Assembly: GCA_016169945.1 (NCBI GenBank)
Contig: JADLSH010000184.1
Location: forward strand, 3,926,031 to 3,990,030
Direction of reading: 5' to 3'
From: Trachythela sp. YZ-2020
Taxonomy: Eukaryota; Cnidaria; Anthozoa; Malacalcyonacea; Clavulariidae
DNA: 64,000 nt
The notes under the pieces are model-generated. The model was not told where the DNA came from. It worked only from the letters and a program-made list of their open reading frames with translations, and ran no database searches. Made by a program: the position numbers and the translations under genes. Below are positions 1 through 11,600 of the stretch, piece by piece. Each line of letters begins with the position of its first letter. Positions within the stretch are counted from its first letter, which is position 1.

Positions 1-204
1 AAGCGTCTCTGCTCGTCATGGGCACTCCAGTTGGATTATAGAATTTGTGTATACAAAACTGGCAGTTGTTTCCGAAGGTGTTATCTTGGCAATCAATACA
101 AACTCCACCGCCACGGAATTCACCAGCAAGATTGATACTTCTATTCGCAGCTTCTACCAATGCATTGTATTCACATTTGTTTGAATGTCCGTAACAGTTA
201 CAAG
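1..204 (-). CDS. LAMA: Laminin alpha exon 5: second LE module (cut by window edge)
   Basis: Acceptor TTTTTCAG lies at 207-205. The encoded segment starts CNCYGHSNKCEY, continues with INLAGEFRGGGVCIDCQDNT and GNNCQFC, and stays open to the window edge. GGGVCIDCQ is a strong laminin alpha LE-2 signature. No donor is seen, so the exon continues to the left. Confidence 0.92.
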
Positions 205-3200
205 CTGAAAAATGATATTGAAATGCAATTGCTTATATACTGTCCATCTCAATTTTGATTGGAGATTATTTTTCAATTGTCCACAGTACATTTCGCTATA
301 ACTTTTTGCAAGGGCACTACCAAATGGTAATATGCATCTATATAGTTTCCTTCGCATGTAGCCGTACGTTGTTCGCACTCTAACAACACTGGTGAAAGAC
401 GCGCGTATCGGGACCAGCAGCGCCTTAAATGTAGCACTTAAGGCCTGAGCTAGTAAGAACTGAAAAACGCAGACAATATAGAATATAGAAGTGGCTGCAT
501 TGATTGAAATAAACAGACGACATGCATGCTTTTAGAATTCATTAAAGCAACACATTTTAAAGTAATCGGTTGTGTTAAATGTTTTCTTTTGGATTAAATA
601 GATTGAAATTACTGTTCAAATAGACCACAGCCTGACGCCAATTTTTAGTTCGTTGGTCGGGCTCCACTTGAGCCACGTCCTTTTTGTCCGGGAAAAGAAG
701 CTAACACCCCTCCAGTTGTAATACCGACTTTTCGCCCCTGGGTCTCAGGGTTCTTATTCTTACAGGACTGGTAAAAAATAAATGAAAATATTCGTATCTC
801 GTACCTTCGCATCCCTCTCCACCTTCAAAACCAGATTTCCATTTATATTGATTATATCCAGGGCAACATTCAGAACATGATGGTCCACAGGTATTCTTCA
901 GACATTGACAAAACGTGCGTTCCTCGCTGGGACCATAAACACATTTATCTGCATAACCGTTACAGATACACAGACCTCCAATTGTGATGTCTTTTATCGA
1001 ATAAAAATACTAGAAAAGCACAAAAGAAAGTGAAATTGAGGCGATATTACACGAGGCAATTTTTGTTGCAAGTTGCAACGGAATTTCGGACATATTGTAG
1101 AACGATGTTATGTTAAAATAGCAAGTTGTTTATATTCGACATCTAAGGAGGAATTCAAAACAATCGTTGCACTGTGAAGAAATGTTCTTTTACCAGAGTC
1201 AGTACGGGAGAAAGGCAGCTTAAGGTCGTATGCGCAAGCTCTAGTAAGAGCTTGTTGTTCAAGCTCTAGTAAGAGCTTGTTGTTGAGTGGAAGATAAGAC
1301 GCGACCGATCAAACGATACGCAAGAAATTTAGGGCGATTTAACCCGTGTGCTTTTCTTTCATGTTCTCACTCTTGTTGGAAACATTTTCGTCGACTTTTT
1401 TCAGTTTTTTGAAGCCATTTGGAACGAACGGTATTCGACTTCGACGTTTCTCGCTTTTTTTAACAATCACCGAGATAAATAGAGCGCGAGCACAGAGAAC
1501 TAGGGACTAGCCTAGCTTTATGTTACCACGAAAAACTTGCTTGAACTTGCGCTTGGTGTTCAAAGTGTCGCAAGTGCTCGCAAGTTTACAAAAACTTTCG
1601 ATGAAGTTTGAACCAGTTCAAATCATTCGCAAGCTAACGCAGGTCATCGCAAGTTGGTGGTCAAACGAGGCACAAGCAAGTGCAAGTAAAAACTTGCGAT
1701 GACTTGCGTTCTCGTTTGATCGGACCTAACAGTAAAATAAGCTTCCTAAATTTAACCAGACCGAAGATTGGAATTATTTTAATCTCGGAAAAAAAGAACA
1801 GAAGGAGTAGAATAGTCCGCTGTCCGCATCTAGAAATATGCCGCACGTTTTTGCAGTCGAAAAAGTGTTTTGGAACAGTTTCCCCATGTTACAGAACAGT
1901 AGATATTTGCATGAACACATGAGTTATAAAATCGAAGAACACAATCTTTAGTTAGAAAACGTTTAATCACCTCGTGTAAAATTGTCTCGTGTAACATGGG
2001 CTTAAGATACAAGAAAAATCTCGGATATAGATTTAGGTGGGTTGGTTGGTTGGTTGGTTGGTTGGTTGGCTCAGTAGGCGGCGTTACAAGGGAGTAGATG
2101 TTGGTAAACTTCAGAATGTTGACACTTACATAGGGACGAAAATTCAACTACATCTCACACTACTATTTATTTGCCTCGAAATGTAAGACCACTACAGTCA
2201 GGGCTCTCAGAATCATTTTAAGTAAACGGCTGTGATGAGAAACTAGGCGGATGAAGGAATCATAATTAATAACATGGGATACGTTTTTGACAACATTACC
2301 AGTGTGGTCGTTCGTCTTTTTGTCCAGCTTTTTGCTTTATCAAGTTATAATCAGAATAACTTAAATAAGTAACGTAAATAAGTCAGAATACAGGCTAATA
2401 TTATTGTTGAAAAAAGATGTGTCATTAAAAGACGCTAAAATATTGGGATAAATGCAGGTTAGGAAACAGCAAAGATATTTCTGACAAAAATTTGTAACCA
2501 ATTTACGGTTTTTAGATAATAGTTAACCGCGCTATACGTTTGTTTTAGCTGTTCCGTCTTACCAATTATGAAATGTTATAAGTGCAATGAAAAATACAGA
2601 TTTAGAAGTACATGAAGAGTAATGTTTTAAAGAAAGTAGCCGGCAGTAAACCTCGTAACACCCGCCGGAGCTCCGCCAGTCGTCGGCCTATTTTGAAAGC
2701 CCTGTACAGTACATCTGCTTATTTAATCATTTATGTGACCCGGTAAAGCCTGGTAACACGGAATTGAACTGTTTACTTTATCAGACGATTTAGTGCTATT
2801 ATCGGAATCGCAAGAAGGTTTTGCAAAAGTGCCTCCTAAAACTAGAATGAAGTGGGGAATGAACAACATTACCTAATGTCATGCAGAAATGCAATGTTTG
2901 TAACCCTAAGGAATATGTTATTCAATTTACAAGATCTGTTTCATTATGTTATTGCTATGCGTGATAGAAATATTTTAAAAATTTCTTCCAAATAGTGTTA
3001 TGACATATTAACTAGGGTACCTGCAAGGTAGGGAATGCTGCGGGGACTGTTATTATTCTTTAGCTTCTTGAAACAAACATGCAAACAAATATGCAACACA
3101 AATTATATTCAGTAGACGGTAATTATTGGCATTGACCCAGTGGCTTGCGCGCTGTCAGTAGATGCATACCCTAGCATAGTTTGCAGGATGAGACAAGCTA

Positions 3201-6200
3201 AATAGTAAATATATCGCGAAACATGAAAGACATCAAATTTTGTAACATCTATTTCAAAATATCAATATTTTCCATGTATTGTTCTTCCACATGGAATTCC
3301 CACATGAAACCCATGTTTACTGCAATGAGTAATTTGACACTGCCACGCAAGGAAATTTGCATATTTTTGTAGTGTATAAAAGCGTTAAAAATATATACAT
3401 GTGCGCAAAATAATTTTGCATTTGGAAAGCTATAGACGAAAGCGTTGTTCCATCATTCCGTTCTTACTTTGCTGGATATGCGAGTCGCCTACATGTAAAG
3501 CACAACTCATTTCAACTCATTGCCATTCGAATATTTGTCTTAGTGCGCGCAGAACTGAGACCCTGTCTGTTCTGACAATAATATGTGAACGCGACTAGAC
3601 AAAAATATTAAGTCCATTGTAAAATAGGAATAAAAACATATTTATATGCCTACAGTAGCCTATTTAATAGGTCAAACCTTGCACAAATCAGAATGATTCA
3701 GTCAGGCAATTTAGACGATCAATTGCATATCTGTGACTTTGTGTCAAGTTCACACGGAGTCACAATCGTCAAGCGGCATACACGAAACATCACTTGATGC
3801 AAAATATGGAAATCAGAATGGATAGAAAAACCTTATAAAGACATCTTTATGTAAGACTTCCATGCGTGAAGTGGAATGAACAGCCTAAAGTCGATGCACA
3901 TTAGCAGAATATATAGTTTATATATAAACAGACACTGAATATAGCAGCGATCAATTTACATCTATGTAATCAAATTATGCGTAACATAGAAATATTTTAC
4001 AAAATTTCTTCCAAATAGTGTTCTGACATATTAGGCTGGTCAAAATCGAAAGCTTCAGCAACTCTCGCTCTCCAGCAATTTGTGTTCTTCTGTGACAGCA
4101 AGCGCGCACGACCACAGCAACAACTTTTGATCTACTACAATCACACAACTAGATATATTTATGTAATTTAGGCTAGTATTAGGTATTATCTTTTACCTTG
4201 TAATTTGTTTGTATCCTTTGTACCTCTTTTGGTACTTTGCTTGGAATAAAATTATTAAATCTGCTTAATGATAGTGCTTAGTGAAACTTATCTACTAGGT
4301 TTCTTGGTTATTTACTCACACAGCAAGCTAAAAAATCACAAATCATTAAGGGAGATTCGAACCCACGACTTTTGGTCTGTAAGTCCAACTCCCCTGCCGG
4401 ATGAGCTGCGTCGTTTGGGTGATATTTAGGAGTTCAGCTTTCTTCCTTACAATAGATATCAGTACAGCGCACATGTTTGTAATAATGCACCTTACACAAG
4501 GGCTGAACCAGCGAGTAAACTTTACAGTTCATTCTCACGAATTGTTCATGCGCAATATACAAGTAATGCAAGCTAAGCCCAAAGACGCGAGTATGCGGTA
4601 ATTATGCTGATACAGTTATTGCAGGGTATTGTTAATATATGCAGTATTACGATATTGTTAACACGTATATTTGCAGTTGTAGATACGATTATCTATTCTT
4701 GTCATATGCCATTCTGACTTTCCAGCCGGAGCTGGAAGAAAGCATCCCCACTCCAGCTCCGGCTGACCAAAAAACGCCAGAGCTCCGGCGCACAGCTCTA
4801 GATAGCATATTACTCTGTCCTTTAAGCTACTTTTTGGGAAACTCCTCACAGAGATTGCTAGAAATGCAATGTCGGTCTTCTGGGACTGGGGCTTGTGAAA
4901 GTCAAAAAATTTCCAGGGAGACGATTTTCCGCCCCCAGCAACCCGTGCCCCTCTTCACAGTAACTAAAAACTCAATCTTCTCCCAAACAACGGTAGTTAA
5001 GTAGACTAAAGTGCTTGTATAAATCCCTGATACAGTACTTATTGACAGTCACTATAACAATCGTAATACTCTACATTCATTATACTCCGCAATTTCTACA
5101 TTCATTATACTCCGCAATTTCTTCATTCAGAATAAGAAAATATCACAAGATCCTAATGATCTCTATTATTGTACGTACAATACAAACAAATACAATATTA
5201 AAACACAGACACATATTATAACTAGAGGGCACTCAGAGCCTACATACCTCTGCAAGCAAATTAAGTAAAATATTCATGCATAAATTATACATGCACATAT
5301 TACGTATTCAGTTCTGTTCAGCCGAGGAAAGCAAGACAAACTTTTGTAAATTTCTCATCCAATTTTCATCCAAATTGAACGAAAAATTAATTTATCCTTG
5401 GACTATGGCCATTAGTTCCACAAATTTTCGTATTAAAATGTTTGATATTTTTCGAGTTATCATGCTCAGAAACAAATAAACACACACACACACACACACA
5501 AGCAACTCCAGGTGAAAACAGAACATTCTGGCAGAGGTAATAACAGACACATGAACACAGTAATAATTTGTCCCACCCAGGTGGGTGGTAGTGAGACTCA
5601 CATAAACAGGGTGAGAATATGAAATGGAATTAAAAGTGAAATGACAAATATAATACTATATTAGCTAGCACTTATGACTATAACCTATAACCTGTAAGCA
5701 GCAATGCACCCTAATGCGACACAAGTGTTGGCCGTGAATAGGTTAACCAGACTATCTGCCCATGTCCCTTGTCAGCCCATTAAGCCACAATGCACCATCT
5801 GTCTAATGCCAAATGATTTTATTCATCAAGGGGAAGGTGTTGGGTTAAACTACAAGCAAATACAGTACTTACCCTTCGTGTTACTGTGGGGTCTCCTGTG
5901 GCAAGAGGCAAATACTCTCCATAAAGTGTCTTGGCTCTCAAAAGACGCAATCGTACGTTTGTAGCTTTCATCCAATCCTGATAAAATAGAAAATGATATA
6001 TAGGTATGCATTCCTGTATTATATTGTATGTTTTCACAGGAATTCAAAAGCAATCTACTTTGGAAAACTGTGCACTAACTGTGAGTGTCAGTAGAGCAGC
6101 AGCTAATGCATCAGTAAAATCTTGCGACTTACAGTAGGTAACGCTTTCGATGCAGATAAAAATTCTCCTTTTGTCGCCCAGGGTTTGTGTAAATTTTGCA

Positions 6201-9200
6201 TTAAACTTATATAGCAAAGCATACTTCATATTAGAGTTTTTTAAGCATTAGTAGGTATAAATCCATACATACTGATTTAAACAGATTAAGATCACACAAC
6301 ATCTTAGTGCAAGTTGCCTATTGAATGAATGAATGAATGAATGGTTTTAAGTAGGATGCAGAATTTACCTGTAGTTTTGGACTGAACTGGTTCTGTAGTG
6401 CACTAGGTCTGCCATTCACGAGGGAAATATACATCTCTCCATTTTCAAATGGTGGTATTTCAGAATATTTAGTGGTACATAGTACTTGATCATCTTCGAC
6501 AAGTGGTAAACGAGTGTTGACGTTAAACAGATCATAACATTCGCTGCGTGATGGCGCAAAATAATACCATGGGGTGTACGTCTGACCAAAATCAGTTGAT
6601 CTTTCCAAAATCCATGTTCCAGGTCGAGGTGAATTGGCTGTTTTTATAACAACATACACAACATGGAAAACCTAGAGAAAAATATTATATGATTATGGTG
6701 GTCATTAAAAATCAATTATTTGATAAGAATCTAAGTTTTGGTTATTAAATGTCATCCTAGGTAGGATCTACAAGGGTGTTGCTGATGTTGTGGTTGAAGT
6801 CATGTCTCCTAAAGTTTTGTAAAATCACATTCAGGGTCTGAAATTTGCAGTATCCCGATATCCACAGGATACTAAAATTTGGTTTTGGATACTAAATTGT
6901 GAATGACTAGTATCCCGACTGGATACTACAAAATTTCAAATTAGTATAAAAATGTCTTCGGTTAACATTCAAAATAAGTGTACTATTCATCCGACACAAG
7001 TATGTCCCTTGGTGGGCAAGTGGTACCAGCTGGCTACTATGTTTCTAAAATGCCTGATCGAAAGTGAGAATGTGGGTGGGGGACTACCAATGGGACTCTT
7101 CAGGGATGGCATCTTGTCTTTTAATAATTTGTCTTTTATTGTCTTTTATTATTAAAAGAAGAATTGAAATATGACCGGAATTATTTTTCTTCGAAACTTT
7201 CTGCGCCATTGATGATATACTACATAGGTAATTCCGTAATTGCAGTTGGAATTAACTACCAATACCTGGTGATTTTGGACCAGATGTTCATTTAATAACT
7301 ATTTATCCTTATTCCTCAATCAATCATTATAATACGTTTGATAGTTTTGACAAAGTCTGGTTTATTAAAACTTGGTGATTTTGGGATTTCCAAAGTTCTT
7401 GAAGACCCTCAAGAAATGGCTGATGGATTCAATATAACTTCCACGGCTTCTGCCAATTGTTGGGAAAGACGATAGACATGCACATCTTGTTTCTTTTCAC
7501 AAAACAACGCCATTATTGCAAACTAAAACGAATTTTCCCTATTCTCGATCACTCCTGAAATCCGCCATCTTGGATTTTGCAAACTCAATAACAGTGAACT
7601 CAAGGTTAGGTCGTCACTTGTTTCCATCTACCAAACTGACGTTACGTAATTTTTTCAACTTTGAAGCAAAGTTAAAAACTTTGTAACTGACCCTAACCCT
7701 AAAACCTACCCTAACCCAAAACCTAACCCTAATCTAACCCTAACCAAATTGATGAACAAAAATCAAGAAAAACAAATATGAAAATCGGAAAAATTGCGTA
7801 ACGTCAGTTTGATAGATGGAAACAAGTGAATATCATCACGTCAATAATTGTAAATTGTGTTTCCAGTTTCCTATAGAGTACTTCGACGATTACATCCGAA
7901 TTTCCTATAAAATGTTTATTTTATAAAAATATTATTACCCATGTTTATTTTATAAAAATATTATTACCCATTTCCCAATACCATATTTACTATGTTCTAC
8001 AATGTCTAAAGTAATTTTTAACGCGTGACGAACTTGTAATATAGAAAAATATACTTTGTTATAACAAAGTTGTAACAAAGTTTATACCTCTGGGTTTCGC
8101 AGTGGTCAATGAACGCGTCACCACAAGCAGAATCACCCGAGTGTTACGTACATAAATACGAACGCGCTACTGTGTATTATTGCTGTGGCATGGAGTTACC
8201 GATCTTGCGAAAAGGGTGCCAGGCATCGTGGTCTAGGGGCCACCGGCACTCTCCCTCCTGCACTTGTTTATCCACTTATATTAGTACGCATTTATGCAAA
8301 AGGCCTGTTGCACATTGGCGTGACATTTTTATGTCAATTTTAAGGATAACAGTCTTGTACTATGGAAAGAAGTGGATTTATCAAAGGCAGATGAAAAAGA
8401 ACAAATCAATGCAATGAAAGAAATCGAGATCTTGTCGTTACTCAATCATGCAAATATTGTTGCATACTTTAATAATTTCATGCATGATAATCTGTTGCTT
8501 ATTGAAATGGAGATACTATTTCAAAACTAAACCAACTTTTAAACTCATATAATAATGAGAGAAACGATTAACCAAAGAATACTGCTTTGAGGACAACAAA
8601 CTAACTCTTTCCATACATGCAACGTCGTAAGAAGTTCTTAATGAAGTCATATAATATTTAGAAAGAATAGACTTGAATGTCGAGAGACCACAAGTCTCCT
8701 ATTTTAGTGTGTTAGCAACAGACATGGACAGATCATTAAAATAATAAAGCATCTTGTATTAGGGTACATTTGGGCATAATTTGTTAAGATGCTTAACTTG
8801 AGAAATAAGTATGATTAAAGTTGGAATATCAATCTATTGTTTAGGTGGAAGTTTGCATGATAAGATCAGTCGAGCAACGTCTTTATTTGAAGAAAGTGTA
8901 AGTGTGTATATATAAAGCCTGGTTTGCATTTAGTTGTGACTGTTGTGGACATGTGGCTAAAATGAAATATTCTGGATCTATCTTATCTATTTTGTGCTCA
9001 ATGCAAATCAGTTTATCAGGAACACTGTATTACATGAATGAAACAAAAATTGAACCTTTTACCTTTCAGGAGGTTATTCATGAGTTCTACCAGTTAGTTA
9101 GTGCGGTGGCACATCTGCATGACAACGATATACTGATTGTCACACATTTTACAACAACAACAACATATTTTTACTCTGCACATTTTGAATCATGGAAAAT

Positions 9201-11447
9201 CAATCGAAAACTTATAAACGTGAAAAAACTTATATTGTGACATGTCTTTGTCTTTTAATGAATAAAAGAAAAAAGAAAATATTTTTTTTGAAAAATTGTC
9301 TTTTATCCATCCCTGGTTACTGGGGTGGCCTAAATTTATAGACTTGTTATAATTTATAAATATCATAGTATTTCATAGATGGAAGCTATCATATGTAGTA
9401 TTTCATAGATGGAAGGTATCATTTCACTTATTGAAGTAAACTAAAGTATCTGGAAATGATACTTGTCGCTATTTAACCCACTACGGGGCAAGGCACCTAC
9501 TTTCTTAGTTCTTATTTTAATACTCCCTTATACTCTATTAAATATTTAATTAAACTTTGTTTTTACACTGAAAACAAATCTCATTGAACTTACATTACTA
9601 TGGCTGCAGATATAAACTGACACAAACTAAAATATGCACACATTTGTAATACAGTTGAGCAAGAATGGCACTTTGTACAAACATAAATGTTCAATATACG
9701 GTACTTTCACATAAATCACACAATCAATATGACAATATTTACAGTTTATATACCAATTCATCAATCATCATGTGACTGTCTGGAGTAAGTCAAGCTAAGT
9801 ATTGAGATCAGTGATTCCAGAAACAGAAGCTCTTGTTGGTTGGTTTTTGAATATATAGGACATGGGACAAGGGAGTCTCCATAGGAGAAAAGTAATGCCA
9901 TGAACACTTAAATATGGTCGGATGAGTAAGAAAAACACATGAAAACCGACGGATCATGTCTGAATTCTGTATTTAATAATCCAACAAAGAAAATTTGGAA
10001 AGAAGGATGGCCTGGCTAAAGATATTTTTTATATTTATATGCGGGCGAGTTAAAAAACAACTTTAACAATACCCTTGCTTTCCATTTTTGTAATCTTGGA
10101 AATAGCTTATGTTCGCGTGGTACTAATTTTCGCTCGATCTTAAATTCACGCAATTTAATTTCTCGCACCCTAAATGCCATTCGAAGGTATATATTATTTA
10201 GATAATTTAAGGGTTTATCAGAATCGGCGCACCCATTTCTGGCTATGTGAAATGTTTTCTTCAGGAAGTCATCATCATACATAGATTTAGCACCGACATT
10301 CCGTTGTGACCCCACCAGAAAATATCACACTGTGCACTGCGCAAAATGAATTAGACACTGTCTCAAAAGCCACCTAGAATTCCTGCATTGTCTCAAGCCT
10401 CGAAATACTGCAACAATTCGCAAACTTCAAGGCTAAAGTGTAGTAAAAGAAATATTATACCTCATAAATTGAAGTTTCAAGTGATGAAATACTAGCAACT
10501 TGATACGGCAGACTGTGTCTCTTCGGCAACGTTCCAAAAATATTTTAAACAGTTTAGATTTAAGCCGACAAAAAGGGCTGGTTTAAGACCTTCTTGACGC
10601 AAACTCTTGAAATAGAATTGCGTCTTCGAAAGAGGTTTACATTGTAGCTACAAAGAGGTTTTACTTCATATACTTTTCTTATTCCCACAAAAAACGCATA
10701 CGTCAAAACGTCCAGAACTCATTATAGTCTCACATATTATATAAATTGAAGTATACGACCCCCAAAAGCGGTGAGCGTTGTATATTCAATTCATGAATTA
10801 AAATGGATAAATAAAACGGAATTTGCTTAAAGAACGGCGCGACGCTATTTTTTTGGGAGTCGTTATAACCCACCGTTTGAAAATGTACGTGCGCTTTGTT
10901 TCCATACAGTATAACTATAACTGTATTCGATTTACACTGAATTCCCGAGACTCGATATAAAATGAGTTTATACATATGTATTGCGCGCAAAACATTGTTA
11001 TATAAACAAAAACGGTGCGCGCCAATCGAAGAAAGTAATTTCGCTTACCTGAGCCAAATCAATCGTAATGTTGATTTCGTTATACTGCAATCCTCTCGAT
11101 AGAGGCGGGCTTTGCCACCATCTTTCTGTACCATCAACAGCGTATTCAATGCGATGATCTTTGGTTCCTTGAACGCTCCCAGATGTTACTTTACGATCGC
11201 ACCGATTACATTCTAAGCCGTCTATACCGAATTTCCCAGGAACGGTCGCTAGTTTGCAGAACAACTCAGTTTCTTGCCCTGGCGGTAGATCATATCCACA
11301 GGTTGCGCTCGCAGTAATTTTCTTGCCTCGCGCAATGTTAAACGCATCTTGCGCTAATTGAGATTCACTCGCTTGAAAGTTCACCACTAGCGCGCAAAAT
11401 AAAAGCACGAATCCTGTGTGTGTAAAACGCATTGTAGGCAAAAGCAT
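1..11447 (-). CDS. LAMA: Laminin subunit alpha, N-terminal part (5 exons, gene continues beyond left edge)
   Basis: This encodes the amino end of a secreted basement-membrane laminin alpha chain, whose LN domain drives laminin polymerisation. Exons in transcript order are 11447-11049, 6671-6369, 5977-5873, 1009-805 and 204-1. Splice phases agree throughout: 0, 0, 0, then a codon split 1+2 between the last two. The product reads as signal peptide, laminin N-terminal domain (DPTVTRR next to YFYSIKDI, the classic end of the LN domain), a first cysteine-rich LE module (GLCICNGYADKC), then a second (ACNCYGHSNKC). The wording of these modules resembles the vertebrate alpha-1/alpha-2 type as I remember it. 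All donors are GT and all acceptors AG, with no stop or frameshift. A full alpha chain is about 3000 residues, so only the first tenth or so is visible. The four introns hold repeats and a nested kinase pseudogene. Confidence 0.93.
205..804 (-). other. Laminin intron 4; no other feature seen
   Basis: AT-rich intron with no open frame resembling a known protein and no clear repeat. Confidence 0.7.
805..1009 (-). CDS. LAMA: Laminin alpha exon 4: LN end and first LE (laminin EGF-like) module
   Basis: The exon is 205 nt, with acceptor GTGCTTTTCTAG and donor GTACGAG. It encodes YFYSIKDITIGGLCICNG, then a cysteine-rich LE module including CQCLKNTCGPSCSECCPGY. It ends one base into a codon that exon 5 completes as alanine, giving the usual EGCEACNC junction between the first two LE modules. 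Confidence 0.93.
1235..1284. repeat. Two tandem copies of a 25-bp hairpin unit
   Basis: The unit contains a perfect palindromic stem, CAAGCTCT and AGAGCTTG, around an AGTA loop, followed by TTGTT. The copies at 1235-1259 and 1260-1284 are identical. Confidence 0.85.
2037..2070. repeat. (GGTT)n microsatellite
   Basis: About eight consecutive GGTT units. Confidence 0.95.
4340..4425 (-). mobile_element. tRNA-derived SINE head (tRNA-Val-like)
   Basis: Read on the minus strand this shows GCAGCTCATCCGGCAGGGG (D-arm/A-box-like), a loop CTTACAG that would give anticodon TAC, and a B box GGTTCGAATC. The acceptor halves do not pair and the anticodon stem has a mismatch, so it is a tRNA-derived repeat rather than a working tRNA. 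Confidence 0.55.
4723..4765. repeat. Perfect 13-bp inverted repeat
   Basis: CAGCCGGAGCTGG (4723-4735) and its exact complement (4753-4765) surround a 17-nt loop. A related GAGCTCCGG lies just downstream. No function can be assigned. Confidence 0.6.
5481..5501. repeat. (CA)n microsatellite
   Basis: An uninterrupted run of CA dinucleotides. Confidence 0.95.
5873..5977 (-). CDS. LAMA: Laminin alpha exon 3: end of LN domain
   Basis: The exon is 105 nt (35 codons), phase 0 at both ends, with acceptor TTTTATCAG and donor GTAAGTAC. It encodes DWMKATNVRLRLLRAKTL and ends GDPTVTRR, the conserved LN terminus. Length and phase fit precisely between exons 2 and 4. Confidence 0.93.
6322..6343. repeat. 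(TGAA)n microsatellite
   Basis: About five tandem tetranucleotide units, in laminin intron 2 (5978-6368), just beyond the donor of exon 2. Confidence 0.9.
6369..6671 (-). CDS. LAMA: Laminin alpha exon 2: central LN domain
   Basis: The exon is 303 nt, phase 0 at both ends, with acceptor TTTCTCTAG and donor GTAAATTC. It encodes V-F-H-V-V-Y-V-V-I-K followed by ANSPRPGTWILERSTDFG, the PWYYFAPSRSEC stretch, LVEDDQVLCTTKYSEIPPFE and NGEMYISLVNGRPSA. These are the hallmark segments of the laminin N-terminal domain. The frame stays open past the donor for 17 codons, but that extension does not look like laminin. Confidence 0.93.
7356..7471 (+). pseudogene. NEK-type kinase C-lobe exon fragment (DFG motif)
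   Basis: After an AG acceptor-like site the frame reads SGLLKLGDFGISKVLED, containing the metal-binding DFG motif (7377-7385) and the preceding beta strand typical of NEK-family serine/threonine kinases. The frame then reads through a degenerate activation segment and stops without a GTP-x-YMSPE motif. It lies upstream of the N-lobe fragments (8345 onward), the reverse of the order in a working gene. It is therefore either the tail of one decayed copy followed by another, or a rearranged pseudogene. Confidence 0.6.
7615..7828. mobile_element. MITE-like element with ~41-bp terminal inverted repeats and telomere-like core
   Basis: The left arm 7615-7656 starts CACTTGTTTCCATCTACC. The right arm 7788-7828 is its complement with about three differences. 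The core is AACCCT-rich. No clear target duplication was found, so the class is uncertain. Confidence 0.6.
7690..7746. repeat. Interstitial degenerate telomere-like repeat
   Basis: About eight variants of CCCTAA (complement TTAGGG, the common animal telomere unit), interrupted by AAAACCT spacers. It is the core of the surrounding inverted-repeat element. Confidence 0.7.
7912..7969. repeat. 29-bp tandem duplication
   Basis: Two identical AT-rich copies begin at 7912 and 7941. They start ATGTTTATTTTATAA and end TATTACCC. Confidence 0.9.
8345..9143 (+). pseudogene. NEK8/9-like kinase N-lobe fragments, decayed, nested in laminin intron 1
   Basis: Three exon-like pieces are in kinase order. At 8345-8511: DNSLVLWKEVDLSKADEKEQ with the beta-3 lysine, then EIEILSLLNHANIVAYFNNF. 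At 8845-8897: GGSLHDKISRATSLFEES between an AG acceptor and a GTAAGT donor. From 9070: EVIHEFYQLVSAVAHLHDNDIL. Order and wording match NEK9-type kinases as I remember them. Where the catalytic HRD loop should follow, the sequence instead reads IVTHFTTTTT. The donor of the first piece is missing and the segment joining it to the glycine pair is lost. Without HRD and correctly placed DFG the locus cannot encode an active kinase. It sits antisense inside laminin intron 1. Confidence 0.65.
11049..11447 (-). CDS. LAMA: Laminin alpha exon 1: signal peptide and start of LN domain
   Basis: The first in-frame ATG is at 11447-11445; a second at 11432-11430 directly precedes the hydrophobic stretch GFVLLFCALVV, so either could start a signal peptide. 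The reading frame stays open a little upstream without an ATG, so I take 11447. After the signal peptide come AFNIARGKKITASATCG, the paired cysteines GLECNRCD, then HRIEYAVDG and WWQSPPLSRG, which is typical LN sequence. The exon ends at IDLAQ with donor GTAAGCG. Confidence 0.92.
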
Positions 11448-11479
11448 GAACTTTATGAACGCAAAGCTCACACACTGAC

Positions 11480-11600
11480 TTCACCTTACAAACGCTCGCT
11501 GATTTTGACAGGCCGGATTGAATTTCGTTTCTTGTCAGGATCATTCCGCTATGCATGACGTCCAAAATATTGATTGGTAATTTGACTCCTCCCAGAAGAT
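11480..11600 (-). promoter_or_regulatory. Possible laminin alpha promoter region
   Basis: Directly upstream of the start codon, read on the minus strand, there is a CCAAT box (11573-11577) and a CRE-like GACGTCA (11556-11562). No clear TATA box is seen. These motifs are short, so this is position plus weak motifs only. Confidence 0.3.

Larger units (their letters stand above)
1010..5872 (-). other. Laminin intron 3 (4.9 kb), mostly non-coding
   Basis: Short open frames here do not resemble known proteins. The intron contains the tandem hairpin at 1235, a GGTT microsatellite, a tRNA-derived SINE remnant near 4340, a small perfect hairpin at 4723-4765 and a CA microsatellite. No recognisable exon was found in 2.1-4.3 kb. 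Confidence 0.6.
6672..11048 (-). other. Laminin intron 1 (4.4 kb) with nested material
   Basis: It holds the NEK kinase remnants (7356-9143), the inverted-repeat element at 7615-7828 and small tandem duplications (29 bp at 7912-7969; a STR-like repeat around 9361-9420). The stretch 9.2-11.0 kb has no recognisable gene. Confidence 0.6.
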
